NCBI GenBank assembly: GCA_016217595.1
Contig: JACRHS010000032.1
Coordinates: forward strand, 62,001 to 126,000
Reading direction: 5' to 3'
DNA length: 64,000 bases
DNA from: Opitutia bacterium
Lineage (GTDB): Bacteria; Verrucomicrobiota; Verrucomicrobiia; Opitutales; Opitutaceae
Part shown: one piece after another, positions 17,151-26,027 of the stretch
Layout of the letters: each line of letters starts with the position of its first letter
Position numbering within the stretch: position 1 is the stretch's first letter
Program-made: the position numbers and the translations under genes
The notes under the pieces: generated by a model
What the model saw: only the letters and a program-made list of their open reading frames with translations
Told to the model about the DNA's origin: nothing
Database searches by the model: none

Positions 17151-18299
17151 ATGAAAACACATCTCATCGGCATCATCATGAACGGCGTCACGGGACGCAT
17201 GGGCACCAACCAGCACCTGATCCGTTCCATCCTTGCGATCCGTCAGCAGGGCGGCGTGCGTCTCGCCAACGGCGACGTCATCATGCCCGATCCGATTTTG
17301 ATCGGCCGCAATCGCGACAAACTGGAGGCGTTGGCCAAGACCCACAATGTCGCGCGCGTCTCCACCGACCTCGGCGCGGCGCTGGCCGATCCGTTCAACC
17401 AAATCTACTTCGACTCGCAGACGACCGACCGCCGCGCCGCCGATGTGCGCCGCGCCATCGCCGCCAAGAAGGCCATCTATTGCGAGAAACCCACCGCGGT
17501 CGACACCGCCACCGCGCTTGCGCTCTACCACGAGGCCACCGCTGCCGGCCTGAAAAACGGCGTGGTGCAGGACAAGCTCTGGCTGCCCGGCCTGCTCAAA
17601 CTGAAGCTCCTGATCGATTCTGGTTTCTTCGGCCGCATCCTCTCCGTGCGCGGCGAATTCGGTTACTGGGTGTTCGAGGGCGATCTCCAGCCCGCGCAGC
17701 GTCCCTCTTGGAATTACCGCAAGGAAGACGGCGGCGGCATGATCATCGACATGCTTTGCCACTGGCGCTACGTGATCGACAACCTCTTCGGCCCGGTGAA
17801 AGCCGTCTCCTGCCTCGGCGCCACGCACATCCCGGAGCGTCGCGACGAGAAGGGCAAGCCCTACGCCTGCACGGCCGACGACGCCGCTTACGCCACGTTC
17901 GAGACCGAGACGGGAATCATTCTCCATTTCAACAGCTCGTGGTGCACCCGCGTGCGTCGCGACGATCTGCTCACGCTCCAGGTTGACGGCACCAAAGGCT
18001 CCGCGGTCGCCGGGCTGCGCGAATGCTGGACGCAGCGCGCCGAGACCACGCCGCGCCCGGTGTGGAATCCCGACATCGATCAACCGATCAAGTTTTTCGA
18101 AGGCTGGCAGCGCGTGCCGGACTACGCGGTCATGGACAACGCGTTCAAGATACAGTGGGAGATGTTTTTGAAGCACGTGGTGGCCGGCGAACCGTTCCGC
18201 TGGAGCCTGCTCGAAGGTGCGAAAGGCGTGCAACTCGCCGAGAAGGGCATCGAGTCCTGGACCAAGCGCGCCTGGACCAACATCCCGCCGCTGGTCTGA
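17151..18299 (+). CDS. Gfo/Idh/MocA-family NAD(P)-dependent oxidoreductase
   Basis: 382 residues. The N-terminal Rossmann part is atypical: [17 protein letters not shown] in place of the common GxGxxG, as in a distinct subgroup of the family. The YCEKPT motif with the catalytic Lys is present near residue 112, and the [14 protein letters not shown] block carries the usual Asp and His of the active site. Enzymes of this family oxidise a sugar hydroxyl, often at C3 or C1, or act on inositols. Last gene of the cluster; no clear terminator follows. The combination with a TIM-barrel isomerase is seen in keto-sugar pathways. Confidence 0.88.
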   Translation: MKTHLIGIIMNGVTGRMGTNQHLIRSILAIRQQGGVRLANGDVIMPDPILIGRNRDKLEALAKTHNVARVSTDLGAALADPFNQIYFDSQTTDRRAADVRRAIAAKKAIYCEKPTAVDTATALALYHEATAAGLKNGVVQDKLWLPGLLKLKLLIDSGFFGRILSVRGEFGYWVFEGDLQPAQRPSWNYRKEDGGGMIIDMLCHWRYVIDNLFGPVKAVSCLGATHIPERRDEKGKPYACTADDAAYATFETETGIILHFNSSWCTRVRRDDLLTLQVDGTKGSAVAGLRECWTQRAETTPRPVWNPDIDQPIKFFEGWQRVPDYAVMDNAFKIQWEMFLKHVVAGEPFRWSLLEGAKGVQLAEKGIESWTKRAWTNIPPLV

Positions 18300-19134
18300 A
18301 CCAGCGCGCGCTCGCGCCGAAAGGCAGAATCAGCCCGGTGTGTTGCCCGTCAACGCATCGGGCTTCGTTTTTGCGGTGGGGAAATGGTCGCTCCCGCAAC
18401 CTCGTAGCCGCCGATCCGGCTCAGACCGGATTTTACAGGAGCGCGCAGAGAACGCGGAGGAGAGGAAGAGCGAGGGGCCGGCCGCAAAAAGACGCAAAGA
18501 GCGTCCGCGGCTCCGGCCGCCACGTAAAGCGCGCCTATGGGAGCGGCTCTGGGTATAGTCATCACGGACAGATTCTTTGCGCCTCCTTGTGGCGTAAAAT
18601 TCCGAGCTTTTGATCGTGGTTCGAAACTGTAGGTCGCCATCGCCGTATGCCGCCGTAACCAACCGCCAGCATGCGCAAGCCCGGGGTGAAACACAGGCAC
18701 CGTTCGTTTTCCCACCGATGGTGGGGCGGGCTTTACGCCCGCCAAAACCGTCGGGAATAAATCCCGCCCCACCGCCGGAGAATAGCCCGCGCTCTGGCCG
18801 TCTCCGCTTTCAGGTCCACCTGTGTTTCGTAGGCACCCCTTCCGCTTTTGCTTGAACCACGGATTATAGGATCGGCACGGATGATCCGGCATCGCAAGCC
18901 ACAGCGGGACTCGGCGACCCCGCCCTGTCAACGAGCCGCCAGTCGTAGCCAACAGCACAAGGAGTGCGTCTGAAAGGGTTTAAGGTTTGCCTCTGTTACC
19001 CGCCTTTGCTGAATAGCCGCCCGATTGCCATTACCCTCTGTGCTTCTGGGAAATTTAGTCGCCAGGAGTCCATGGTTCTCCAGATGACATTATAAAGTTC
19101 ACCTTTTGCGACTATACCACGTTCGGCAAAGACT
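18300..19134. other. 835-base gene-poor stretch with REP-like hairpins
   Basis: No convincing gene. Short frames on both strands lack recognisable features. It holds several inverted repeats: ATCCGG/CCGGAT (18414-18419, 18426-18431) next to a GTAGCCG heading; CGCAAAGA (18493-18500) matched by TCTTTGCG (18574-18581); and the two-unit element at 18720-18773. Around 18430-18500 the sequence is purine-rich with scattered gcg/gca units, resembling dispersed intergenic repeats. The last ~130 bases are lower in GC and probably hold the promoter of the small gene at 19135. Confidence 0.6.
18720..18773. repeat. BIME-like element, two inverted REP-like units
   Basis: GGTGGGGCGGG (18720-18730) faces its exact inverse CCCGCCCCACC (18763-18773). 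Each arm also forms its own small hairpin: GGCGGGC/GCCCGCC (18725-18731, 18737-18743) and CGGGA/TCCCG (18752-18756, 18762-18766). Two head-to-head units of similar sequence is the layout of bacterial interspersed mosaic elements. No transposase gene is near. Confidence 0.6.
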
Positions 19135-19521
19135 ATGTTCCGAAAATTGCATTCCCCTCCGGTCATTGCAAAGCAAGTTATCTGCCGGCTTCGTGCGCGC
19201 GATAGATCAGGAGAAAAATCAGATCTGGAATTGCTACTTGAGGCGCGAAAGAACGTCCATGCGTCGTTTCTGGGTGCACCATTGGGTGCTATTTTCTACT
19301 ACTGGCTGTTTTTTCGAGACTACACCTCAGTATGGCGATGGATAGTAATAGTAGTGTTGGCGGTGATTGTAGGCTTTTTGATTTGGCGGGGTCTACGCTT
19401 CAGGAGGTATCTACGGATAACCGAGGAAATTTTCTTTGCCAACGCACCGCACAGTCTCGACGAGGCACTTTCAATTTACCGGAAAAATAATCCAAATCCG
19501 GAGCGGAATTCTGCGCCTTAA
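19135..19521 (+). CDS. Small putative membrane protein, lower GC
   Basis: 128 residues. A basic N-terminal region is followed by two membrane segments (about residues 46-60 and 68-85) and a soluble C-terminal tail ending near NPNPERNSAP. No family is recognised. Base composition is clearly lower in GC than its neighbours, which suggests a recent acquisition or a fast-evolving gene. ATG 19135 is used; starts further upstream are in other frames. It stops five bases before a hairpin at 19526 that could end its transcript. Real coding is likely but not certain. Confidence 0.5.
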   Translation: MFRKLHSPPVIAKQVICRLRARDRSGEKSDLELLLEARKNVHASFLGAPLGAIFYYWLFFRDYTSVWRWIVIVVLAVIVGFLIWRGLRFRRYLRITEEIFFANAPHSLDEALSIYRKNNPNPERNSAP

Positions 19522-19525
19522 TAAG

Positions 19526-19554
19526 GCCGCGTTGTTGCTGTGCTCCAACGCGGC
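19526..19554. repeat. 9-bp hairpin between convergent genes, REP-like or terminator
   Basis: GCCGCGTTG (19526-19534) pairs perfectly with CAACGCGGC (19546-19554) around an 11-base loop. On the minus strand it starts with a GTAGCCGCG heading similar to that near 18404. It sits between a plus-strand gene ending at 19521 and a minus-strand gene ending at 19574, so it could work as a two-way terminator, although no U-tract follows. Confidence 0.5.
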
Positions 19555-19573
19555 TACAGTTCGATGAAATGTG

Positions 19574-22015
19574 CTACTCGACGAAGTACACTTCGGCCAA
19601 GACTTCGCCGGAGTCGGTGGCGGTGGCGCCTTTTACCGTTGCTGTATAGATGCCGGGATTGAGCGTCTGGACCAACGCGGCGTCGCGGCTGGCGGTGGGG
19701 AGCGGGAATGCATGCACCGCGGCGGTGACAGCCGTGATATCTATGCCGCCGCCGTGGTCGTCGTTTGTGGCGAGGACGCTGTTGCCGGAGTAGAGGGTCA
19801 GGGTTGGGTTCGCCATCGCGTTGGGCACGCCGAACGAGGCCATCGTCGGGCCGATGCCGCGAATCAGGAGTTTGCGCGGCGCGTTGCCGCCGACCACAAA
19901 GCCCGCGGTGATGCTGCCGCCGGCCGGCAGGGTGGCGCGTGTCGAGTAGTTGACCAAGGGCGCGGTAGCCGCCGGTTGGGGAATCGGCGCCAGCGTCAAA
20001 GTTCCGCTGACGGCGGCGGTGCCGTCGGAGTAGGTGCGTTGCACAGTGGCGGTGGTGGCGGAGGTGAAGGTGAGGGTGGAGGTCCAGGTGCGCACGCCGT
20101 CGGATTCGACGAGTGTGCCGGTGTTGGGGCCGGTCTTCGTCCAGGAGAACGGCGCGCCGGAGTAGAGCGGGAAACCGGAGGCGCTGATGGCGAAACCGAG
20201 TCCGGTCGCGGTGAGAATCCCGGTCACGGGCGCGGCGGCGCCGCTCGCGGTGGCAGGCGCGAAATTGTAAATCGTGTTTTCCAGCGAGCTCGGGGCGAAG
20301 GCGATCTGGCTCAAGGGCGTGCCGTAGCTGGCGATCTTGGCCTGCATGGCGGGGCTCAGGGGTTTGATCAGTTCCACATTGTAGGCGTGGGAGGTCGCGT
20401 CGTTCAGGGCGATGTTGCCGAAGACGCGGCCGGCGCCGATGGCGTAGCCGAGCGAATCCGCGGCGGGCGTGCCGGCTTCGACCTGCGGGTCGACGTTGGT
20501 CGCGAGGATGGAGATGGTGTTGTCGGCGTTGCGGCGCAGTTCGATGGTGCGGAATTGCCGCGGGAAATCGCGCAACGAAGCGGTTTCGACCTCCCAGAAG
20601 CCGTACTCCGGGTGCGCCGGATCCGGCGAGGGCTGGGGCGTCACGGCGTTAATGTGGCGATGGCCCGCCATCAGCATGAGGAGATTCGGGTACTTGTTGA
20701 GCGTGGCGATCAGCTCGGTGTCGGACTGCGCGGAGTCGGGTTGAAATTGCGGCGAGCTGGTGGTGTCGAAGAGATCCTTCTGCGGTTTGATGGGGATGTG
20801 GGCGGCGATGATCATGAGCTGGCCGGCGTCCTGGCCCTTTTGGAGTTCGCCGGTCAACCAGGCGAGGCGCGCGGCGTCGATCCAGCCACCGCCGTAGTAG
20901 GCCGGGCCGCCGGCGGGGTTGTAAGTTTTGCAGGTGTCGTCGAGCACGATCACCTTGAGCGGCAGGTTCGATTTGGGCTCGAACGTGTAGCAGGCGGCGG
21001 TGCTGCCGGTGCCGTTGCGAGTGAAGCCGTGGCCGACCGGCAGCGAGGTGGTGTTGAAAAACTCGCCGACGATATTGGCGGTGAAGGAATCGGCGTTGGA
21101 GAGCAGGCGGCGGTTGGCGTCGGCGATGATGGTCGGGGGCGTGGCAAAGTTGGCGGTGGCGCCGCCCTTGATCACTTCGCCGAAGCGGGTGGTGCCATCG
21201 ATCACGCCGACGTACACGCCGTTGCCCTCGGTGGCGTTGGGCGCGAAGAGATTCGGGCTCATGTTGAGGATGGTGCCGCCGACGAGGGTGTTCTGGAGCT
21301 TCGTGGACGGGAAGGCCACGCCCATCCAGAATTCGTCGTGGTTGCCGATGACTTCGTACCACGGAATGGTGCGGTCGAGCCCGGCGGCTTGAAACGGTTG
21401 CTGGTAACCGATGGAGCCGGCGCCGGCATGCGCGCCGGAGCTGGGCGTGATGAACTTGCCGTCGAGCACATCGATGAACCAGCGGAGTTCGTTGTACTGA
21501 TTGCTGTTGGCCACGTCGCCGAGAAAGATGCCGAAGTCGAACGGCGTCTGCCGGTGCAGGGCGTTGACGGTGCGGACGGCGGCGTCGAGGACCTGGGTGG
21601 TGGACAACATCACCGGCGAGTAGGCCTGCGACAAAAGCCCTGAGGAACCGAAAGGCGCGTTCCAGCCGAAGAACGGGACCTGCGCGGGCGACTCCTTGTC
21701 GGTGATGTGGACATCGCTCATCGAGAAAAACGTGAGCAGGCGCGCCGCGTGGCTGGAGCCCTTGTAACTGGCGGGCATCAAGTCAAACCGCCGCCCGGCA
21801 TCCTCGCCGGGGCCGAGCTGCCAGGTGGCATAAATCCCGTAATTGGCGACATCGCGCGGCGCGACGGGAGGCGTGCCCGGCGGGATCGCGATCGGGCGGA
21901 TGGTCTGCTGGCGGGTCGTCGGTGGCGGGAGCGAGGCAGCGGCGGCCGGAGTGGAGGCCGCGAACGAAAAAAACGACAGCAGCAGGCTGGCGAGCGGGCA
22001 AAACGCGCGTTTCAT
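19574..22015 (-). CDS. Secreted metallophosphoesterase with C-terminal beta-domain
   Basis: 813 residues with a signal peptide (MKRAFCPLASLLLSFFSFAA, cleavage likely after the Ala-rich stretch). The calcineurin-like metal centre is complete: SDVH near residue 99, GDVANSN, GNHDEF, an AAHIP His and AGHRH. The catalytic part resembles a family of ~600-residue bacterial phosphoesterases of unknown substrate. After about residue 590 come a short beta-sandwich-like region and a final ~120-residue domain (RKLLIRGIGPTM, NPTLTLYSG, DAALVQTLNPGIYTATV, LAEVYFVE) that I know as a common tail on secreted proteins of Opitutaceae and relatives. AGGATC lies just before the ATG. Extracellular or periplasmic; phosphate scavenging is a guess. 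Confidence 0.88.
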   Translation of the reverse strand: MKRAFCPLASLLLSFFSFAASTPAAAASLPPPTTRQQTIRPIAIPPGTPPVAPRDVANYGIYATWQLGPGEDAGRRFDLMPASYKGSSHAARLLTFFSMSDVHITDKESPAQVPFFGWNAPFGSSGLLSQAYSPVMLSTTQVLDAAVRTVNALHRQTPFDFGIFLGDVANSNQYNELRWFIDVLDGKFITPSSGAHAGAGSIGYQQPFQAAGLDRTIPWYEVIGNHDEFWMGVAFPSTKLQNTLVGGTILNMSPNLFAPNATEGNGVYVGVIDGTTRFGEVIKGGATANFATPPTIIADANRRLLSNADSFTANIVGEFFNTTSLPVGHGFTRNGTGSTAACYTFEPKSNLPLKVIVLDDTCKTYNPAGGPAYYGGGWIDAARLAWLTGELQKGQDAGQLMIIAAHIPIKPQKDLFDTTSSPQFQPDSAQSDTELIATLNKYPNLLMLMAGHRHINAVTPQPSPDPAHPEYGFWEVETASLRDFPRQFRTIELRRNADNTISILATNVDPQVEAGTPAADSLGYAIGAGRVFGNIALNDATSHAYNVELIKPLSPAMQAKIASYGTPLSQIAFAPSSLENTIYNFAPATASGAAAPVTGILTATGLGFAISASGFPLYSGAPFSWTKTGPNTGTLVESDGVRTWTSTLTFTSATTATVQRTYSDGTAAVSGTLTLAPIPQPAATAPLVNYSTRATLPAGGSITAGFVVGGNAPRKLLIRGIGPTMASFGVPNAMANPTLTLYSGNSVLATNDDHGGGIDITAVTAAVHAFPLPTASRDAALVQTLNPGIYTATVKGATATDSGEVLAEVYFVE

Positions 22016-22198
22016 AGATCCTAAGGATCGTCTGAAACGGCGTCAGCTTGAGGGAGAAGCGTGGAACAAGCGTCCGGGATGGCGTAGTGCGTGTGAACGC
22101 GGATCACCGGGCGGCGAGACGGAAACGAAGGCTGGAGCGGTGCCTAACGCGACGAACCCATTTACAAACGCCCGGGAGTCCGCTCACATTTCCGGCAC

Positions 22199-23524
22199 AT
22201 GCTCAAACGCCTCCTCACACTCGCGGTCGGTGTCGCGCTCGGTCTGCTCCTGGCCGGGGCGGCGGCGCATTTCGCGGCGAGCTGGAGTTTGCTGCCCAAT
22301 CGCGAGCTCAACCGCTCCACCGCCTATCTGCGCGAGGTGCTCAAGCTCGTGAACGAAAACTACGTCGCGCCCGACAAGGCCGCGTACGACAAGCTCACCC
22401 GCGAAGCCCTCCATGGCATGGTCGAGGCGCTCGACCCGCACTCCGAGTTTCTCGAGGCGCGCGATTTTAAGGAGCTCGACGACGAGATGCGCGGCGACTT
22501 CGGCGGCATCGGCATCCAGGTCGAGCGACGCAACGGCCATGTGATTGTCATTGCGCCCGTCGCCGGCGGGCCGGGCGAGCGCGCCGGCATCCAGCGCGGC
22601 GACGAGATCCTCGCCGTTGACGGAAAGAGCGTCGATCGCGCCGCGAGCATGGACGACGTGATCGATTTGTTGCGCGGCAAACCCGACACCAAGGTCACCG
22701 TCAAATTGCAGCGTGCGGGCACGCCGGCGCCGTGGGAGCTCACCTTGAAACGCGAGCTCATCAAGGTCGACAGCGTGCGCGAAGTGAGCGTGTTGCCCGG
22801 CGGCATCGGCTACATCCAGTTGAGCGAATTTACCGAGCGCACAAGCGACGAGTTTGCCCATGCGCTCGACCGGCTGCTCGCGCAGGGAGTCAACAGCCTC
22901 GTGCTCGATTTGCGCAACAACCCCGGCGGGCTGCTCGACGCCGCGGTCGAGGTGTCCGAGATGTTTTTCCGCAAAGGCGAGCTGATCGTCTACACGCAGG
23001 GCCGGCGCGCAAAGGACCGGGAGGATTTCCTCGCGGAGACCGAGGGCGATCCGGTGAACCTGCCTATGGCGGTGCTCATCAATGCCGGCAGCGCCAGCGC
23101 CGCCGAGATCGTGGCCGGCGCGCTCAAAGACACCGGCCGCGCGGTGCTCGTGGGCGAGCGCTCGTTTGGCAAGGGCTCCGTGCAGTCGATCTTCCGCCTG
23201 CACAACGGCGAGGGCATGCGCCTGACCACGGCGCGCTATTTCACGCCGAGCGGCGTGACCATTCACGAGAAGGGCGTGGAGCCGCACATCGAGGTGGTGA
23301 TGACGCCCGACGAGGACAACAAACTGCGACTGCAACGCACCCGGGGCGACCTCGCCGCGCCGCAGGCGTTTGCCCAGCGTTTCGGTTTCGAGCCGATCGA
23401 GGACCGGCAGTTGCAGGCGGCGCTCGATGCGCTCCGAGGTGTGACGGTGCTCGCCGAGCGCGGCGTGTTGCCGCTGCCGCAGCCCGCCAAGCCGCCGGCC
23501 AAACCGTCGACCAAGAAGCCATGA
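22199..23524 (+). CDS. S41-family C-terminal processing protease
   Basis: 441 residues. An N-terminal membrane anchor or signal (LLTLAVGVALGLLLAGAAAH) is followed by a helical segment, a PDZ domain (about residues 95-180, GGIGIQ to the VKLQR strand) and the S41 protease domain. The catalytic Ser 298 is in NAGSASAAE and the catalytic Lys 325 in FGKGSVQ, the classical Ser-Lys dyad of CtpA/Prc. It probably trims C-termini of periplasmic or envelope proteins, including murein hydrolase regulators in other bacteria. The C-terminal tail is Pro/Lys-rich. Its stop codon overlaps the tsaD start (ATGA), so translation is coupled. Confidence 0.93.
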   Translation: MLKRLLTLAVGVALGLLLAGAAAHFAASWSLLPNRELNRSTAYLREVLKLVNENYVAPDKAAYDKLTREALHGMVEALDPHSEFLEARDFKELDDEMRGDFGGIGIQVERRNGHVIVIAPVAGGPGERAGIQRGDEILAVDGKSVDRAASMDDVIDLLRGKPDTKVTVKLQRAGTPAPWELTLKRELIKVDSVREVSVLPGGIGYIQLSEFTERTSDEFAHALDRLLAQGVNSLVLDLRNNPGGLLDAAVEVSEMFFRKGELIVYTQGRRAKDREDFLAETEGDPVNLPMAVLINAGSASAAEIVAGALKDTGRAVLVGERSFGKGSVQSIFRLHNGEGMRLTTARYFTPSGVTIHEKGVEPHIEVVMTPDEDNKLRLQRTRGDLAAPQAFAQRFGFEPIEDRQLQAALDALRGVTVLAERGVLPLPQPAKPPAKPSTKKP

Positions 23525-24552
23525 TCCTCGCACTCGAAAGTTCCTGCGACGAAACGGCGGTCGCGCTCTTCGATCCGGCCCGCGGGCTCGCGGGCGAGTG
23601 GGTGCACAGCCAGATCGCGTTGCACGAGCGCCACGGCGGCGTGGTGCCCGACCTCGCCACGCGCGAGCATCTGCGGACGTTCGCGCCGTTGCTGGCGCGG
23701 GCGCAGGCGTTGCCGGAGTGGGCGGCGGTCGACGCGGTTGCGGTGACGCATGGGCCGGGGCTGGCGGCGTGTCTCGCCATCGGCACGGCGGCGGGCAAGG
23801 CGCTGGCGCTGGCGCGGCGCGTGCCGCTCGTCGGCGTCAACCATCTGCGCGGGCATGTCTGGTCGCCGTTCATCGCGTTGCATGCGGCGGCGCCGGCGGA
23901 GTTCGAGGCGCGGCTGGCCGGGCTGTTGCCGCATCTGGGTTTGATCGTGTCGGGCGGCAACACGCTGCTCTTCGCCATCGACGACGCGCGGGCCGTGCAT
24001 GTGCTGTCCTCGACGCGCGACGACGCCGCGGGCGAGGCGCTCGACAAAGGCGCGAAGTTGCTCGGGCTCGGTTATCCCGGCGGGCCGCTGATCGAGAAAC
24101 TCGCGGCGAAGGGGCGGGCGGATGCGTACGATTTTCCGCGCGGCATCGGACCGCGCAGCGAACTGGATTTCAGTTTTTCGGGACTGAAAACGAGCCTGCG
24201 TTATCTCATCGAGAAAATGTCGGTGGCGGAGGTGGAGGCGCGGCTGCCGGATTTGTGCGCGAGCTATCAACAGGCGGTGATCGATGCGCTCGCGCGCAAG
24301 ACCCGCGTGGTGCTGGAGCATCCCGAGGCGCGTTGGCGGAGTCTCGGGCTGTCGGGCGGCGTGGCCAACAACCGGCCGCTGCGCGCGACATTCGGCGAGC
24401 TGGCGAAGCGTTATCAAATTCCGTTTCTGGCCGCGGAGCCGAAGCATACGGGCGACAACGCCGGCATGATCGCTTTTGCAGCGTGGGTGGATCGCGCCGG
24501 CTGCGACGGGCGCGGACTGGCGCTGACGATCGAGCCGAGTCTGGAGCTGTGA
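23521..24552 (+). CDS. tsaD: tRNA N6-threonylcarbamoyladenosine transferase TsaD
   Basis: 343 residues, normal length. With TsaB and TsaE it transfers threonylcarbamoyl to A37 of tRNAs reading ANN codons. It starts MILALESSCDETAVALF, the conserved opening, and has the HGGVVPDLATREH block, the metal-binding H108 and H112 in NHLRGH, SGGNT, the DDAAGEALDKGAKLLGLGYPGG signature, and the C-terminal HTGDNAGMIAFA. The start overlaps the upstream stop by ATGA; coding upstream in the same frame belongs to an antisense-free shadow of the protease. tsaB and tsaE are not in this window. Confidence 0.96.
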   Translation: MILALESSCDETAVALFDPARGLAGEWVHSQIALHERHGGVVPDLATREHLRTFAPLLARAQALPEWAAVDAVAVTHGPGLAACLAIGTAAGKALALARRVPLVGVNHLRGHVWSPFIALHAAAPAEFEARLAGLLPHLGLIVSGGNTLLFAIDDARAVHVLSSTRDDAAGEALDKGAKLLGLGYPGGPLIEKLAAKGRADAYDFPRGIGPRSELDFSFSGLKTSLRYLIEKMSVAEVEARLPDLCASYQQAVIDALARKTRVVLEHPEARWRSLGLSGGVANNRPLRATFGELAKRYQIPFLAAEPKHTGDNAGMIAFAAWVDRAGCDGRGLALTIEPSLEL

Positions 24553-24573
24553 ACGCTGCGGCGGTTTCGTGTA

Positions 24574-24640
24574 GCGCGGGTCTTCAGCCCGCGCCCGTTC
24601 GCATCGCGTTATAGAAAGGCGCGGGCTGAAGCTCCGCGCC
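24574..24640. repeat. BIME-like pair of REP-like hairpins
   Basis: Two hairpins face each other: GCGCGGG/CCCGCGC (24574-24580, 24588-24594) and GGCGCGG/CCGCGCC (24618-24624, 24634-24640). Read on opposite strands the two 25-base units differ at only about three positions and share the core CTTCAGCCCGCGCC. They are separated by a 23-base AT-richer spacer. It lies directly after tsaD and may stabilise or terminate its transcript. Confidence 0.65.
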
Positions 24641-24724
24641 ACGTGGGGCGGGTCGGCGGGGGGCAATTTCGCCCGCGCCCAAGTTGCGCTTGAGCGGCGG
24701 CGCAGTCCGCTCCATATCAGCGCG

Positions 24725-25975
24725 ATGCCCCACCCCGAGAGTTGCCCCGCCGCCGTTGCCGAAGTGCAAGGTTTCTACGGTCCGTTCACGTTTCCCGAAT
24801 TGCTGCTGCAAAAAATCTGGCTGCGCGGCGATTTCGACCTGACCGCGGCGCGCACGACAGACGGGCGCGCGCTGACCATCTTGCACGCGGGGCGGTGGAA
24901 CCGGCTGGGCGGGCCGGATTTTCGTGGCGCGCGGCTGCGGCTCGGCGCGACGGAGATCACGGGCGATGTGGAGTTGCATTTGTACGCGGAGGATTGGGTG
25001 GCGCACCGCCATGCCGCCGATCCGGCGTATCGAGAGGTGGTGCTGCATGTGGTGCTGTTTCCCCCGACGGCCGGGACGGTGACGCGCGGGGCGGATGGGC
25101 GGGAAATCCCGGTGTTGGCGTTGCTGCCGCTGCTGCATCACGACTTGGAGGAATATGCAGCCGACGATGCCGTGGAGCGGCTGGCCAACCGGCCGGTGGC
25201 GCGCGCCATCGAGGAGTTGAGCCCGCTGCCGGCGGCGGAACTGACTGCGCTGTTGCGCGACGAAGCGGAAAAACGCTGGCGGTGGAAAACGCATTTTGCG
25301 CGGTTGCGCATCGCGCGACTGGGCTGGGCGGGGGCGTGTCACCACACGGCGCTGGAGGTGCTCGGCTACCGTTTCAACCGCGCGGCGATGTTGAGCGTGG
25401 CGGCGCGCTGGCCGCTGGCGGAATGGGCGGCGGGGCGGGTCGAAGCGGAGACGGCGTTCGCGGCTGAGGCAGGACGATGGAGCTTACAGGGGGTGCGACC
25501 GGCGAATCATCCGCGGCTGCGTTTGCGCCAATATGCGGAATGGGCGCGGGCGGTGCCGGACTGGCCGGAACGGCTTGCGGCTCAGGCGGCGGCATGGCCG
25601 GAAGTTGCGCGGGAGGCCGGGGAGGGCACGCGCGCGGTGCGACGGGCCGGGAAGTTTGCGACTTGGCGACGGTGCTGGGCGGCCGAATTGACGGGCGGGG
25701 CGGTGGGCGGCACGCGCCTGGACAACCTGATCTGCGATGGCTGGCTGCCATTGCTGGCGGCGCAGCGGGTGCGGGATGGCTACGGAATCTGGTTTCATTG
25801 GCCGCCGGGCGACTTGCCGCCGGCGTTGGTGCGGGCGCTGCGGGATTTGGGGGTTTGTGGAGGCCGGGCGCAGCCGGCGGCGCAGGGCTGGGCTCAAGGG
25901 CTTCAAGGGTGGTGGCTTGCTCGCGAACAGGCCGCCGGAGCGCCCGCGAGGACACCGTCGGGCCGCGGGGCTTGA
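24725..25975 (+). CDS. DUF2851-family protein
   Basis: 416 residues, cytoplasmic. It shows the DUF2851 pattern: an N-terminal PELLLQKIWLRGDF, then LHAGRWNRLGGPDFRGARLRLG, GDVELHLYAEDWVAHRH, AYREVVLHVV, and RLDNLICDGWLPLL towards the end. The recurring His, Asp and Glu in the first half recall nucleases, but no activity is established to my knowledge. The stop codon lies inside the -35 box of the nusA promoter. The last ~30 residues are Gly/Ala-rich and unlike the rest of the family. Confidence 0.85.
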   Translation: MPHPESCPAAVAEVQGFYGPFTFPELLLQKIWLRGDFDLTAARTTDGRALTILHAGRWNRLGGPDFRGARLRLGATEITGDVELHLYAEDWVAHRHAADPAYREVVLHVVLFPPTAGTVTRGADGREIPVLALLPLLHHDLEEYAADDAVERLANRPVARAIEELSPLPAAELTALLRDEAEKRWRWKTHFARLRIARLGWAGACHHTALEVLGYRFNRAAMLSVAARWPLAEWAAGRVEAETAFAAEAGRWSLQGVRPANHPRLRLRQYAEWARAVPDWPERLAAQAAAWPEVAREAGEGTRAVRRAGKFATWRRCWAAELTGGAVGGTRLDNLICDGWLPLLAAQRVRDGYGIWFHWPPGDLPPALVRALRDLGVCGGRAQPAAQGWAQGLQGWWLAREQAAGAPARTPSGRGA

Positions 25976-25999
25976 CAATGCTTCGGACGGCCCGATACG
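25972..25999 (+). promoter_or_regulatory. Sigma-70-type promoter of the nusA-infB operon
   Basis: A perfect -35 hexamer TTGACA (25972-25977) is followed after 16 bases by GATACG (25994-25999), a partial -10. Transcription would start near 26006 and give a leader of about 73 bases carrying the hairpin at 26028-26061. The -35 box overlaps the stop codon of the DUF2851 gene. Confidence 0.6.
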
Positions 26000-26027
26000 T
26001 TGCGCGTTCTAACAAATCTCACTTCCC

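Noticed and set aside
18350..18958. 202-codon minus-strand frame in the gene-poor stretch
   Set aside because: Runs straight through the inverted-repeat element, no start context, no recognisable protein features.
19571..21643. 690-codon plus-strand frame, Gly/Val/Arg-rich
   Set aside because: Antisense to the secreted metallophosphoesterase, which has a signal peptide and full metal-binding motifs.
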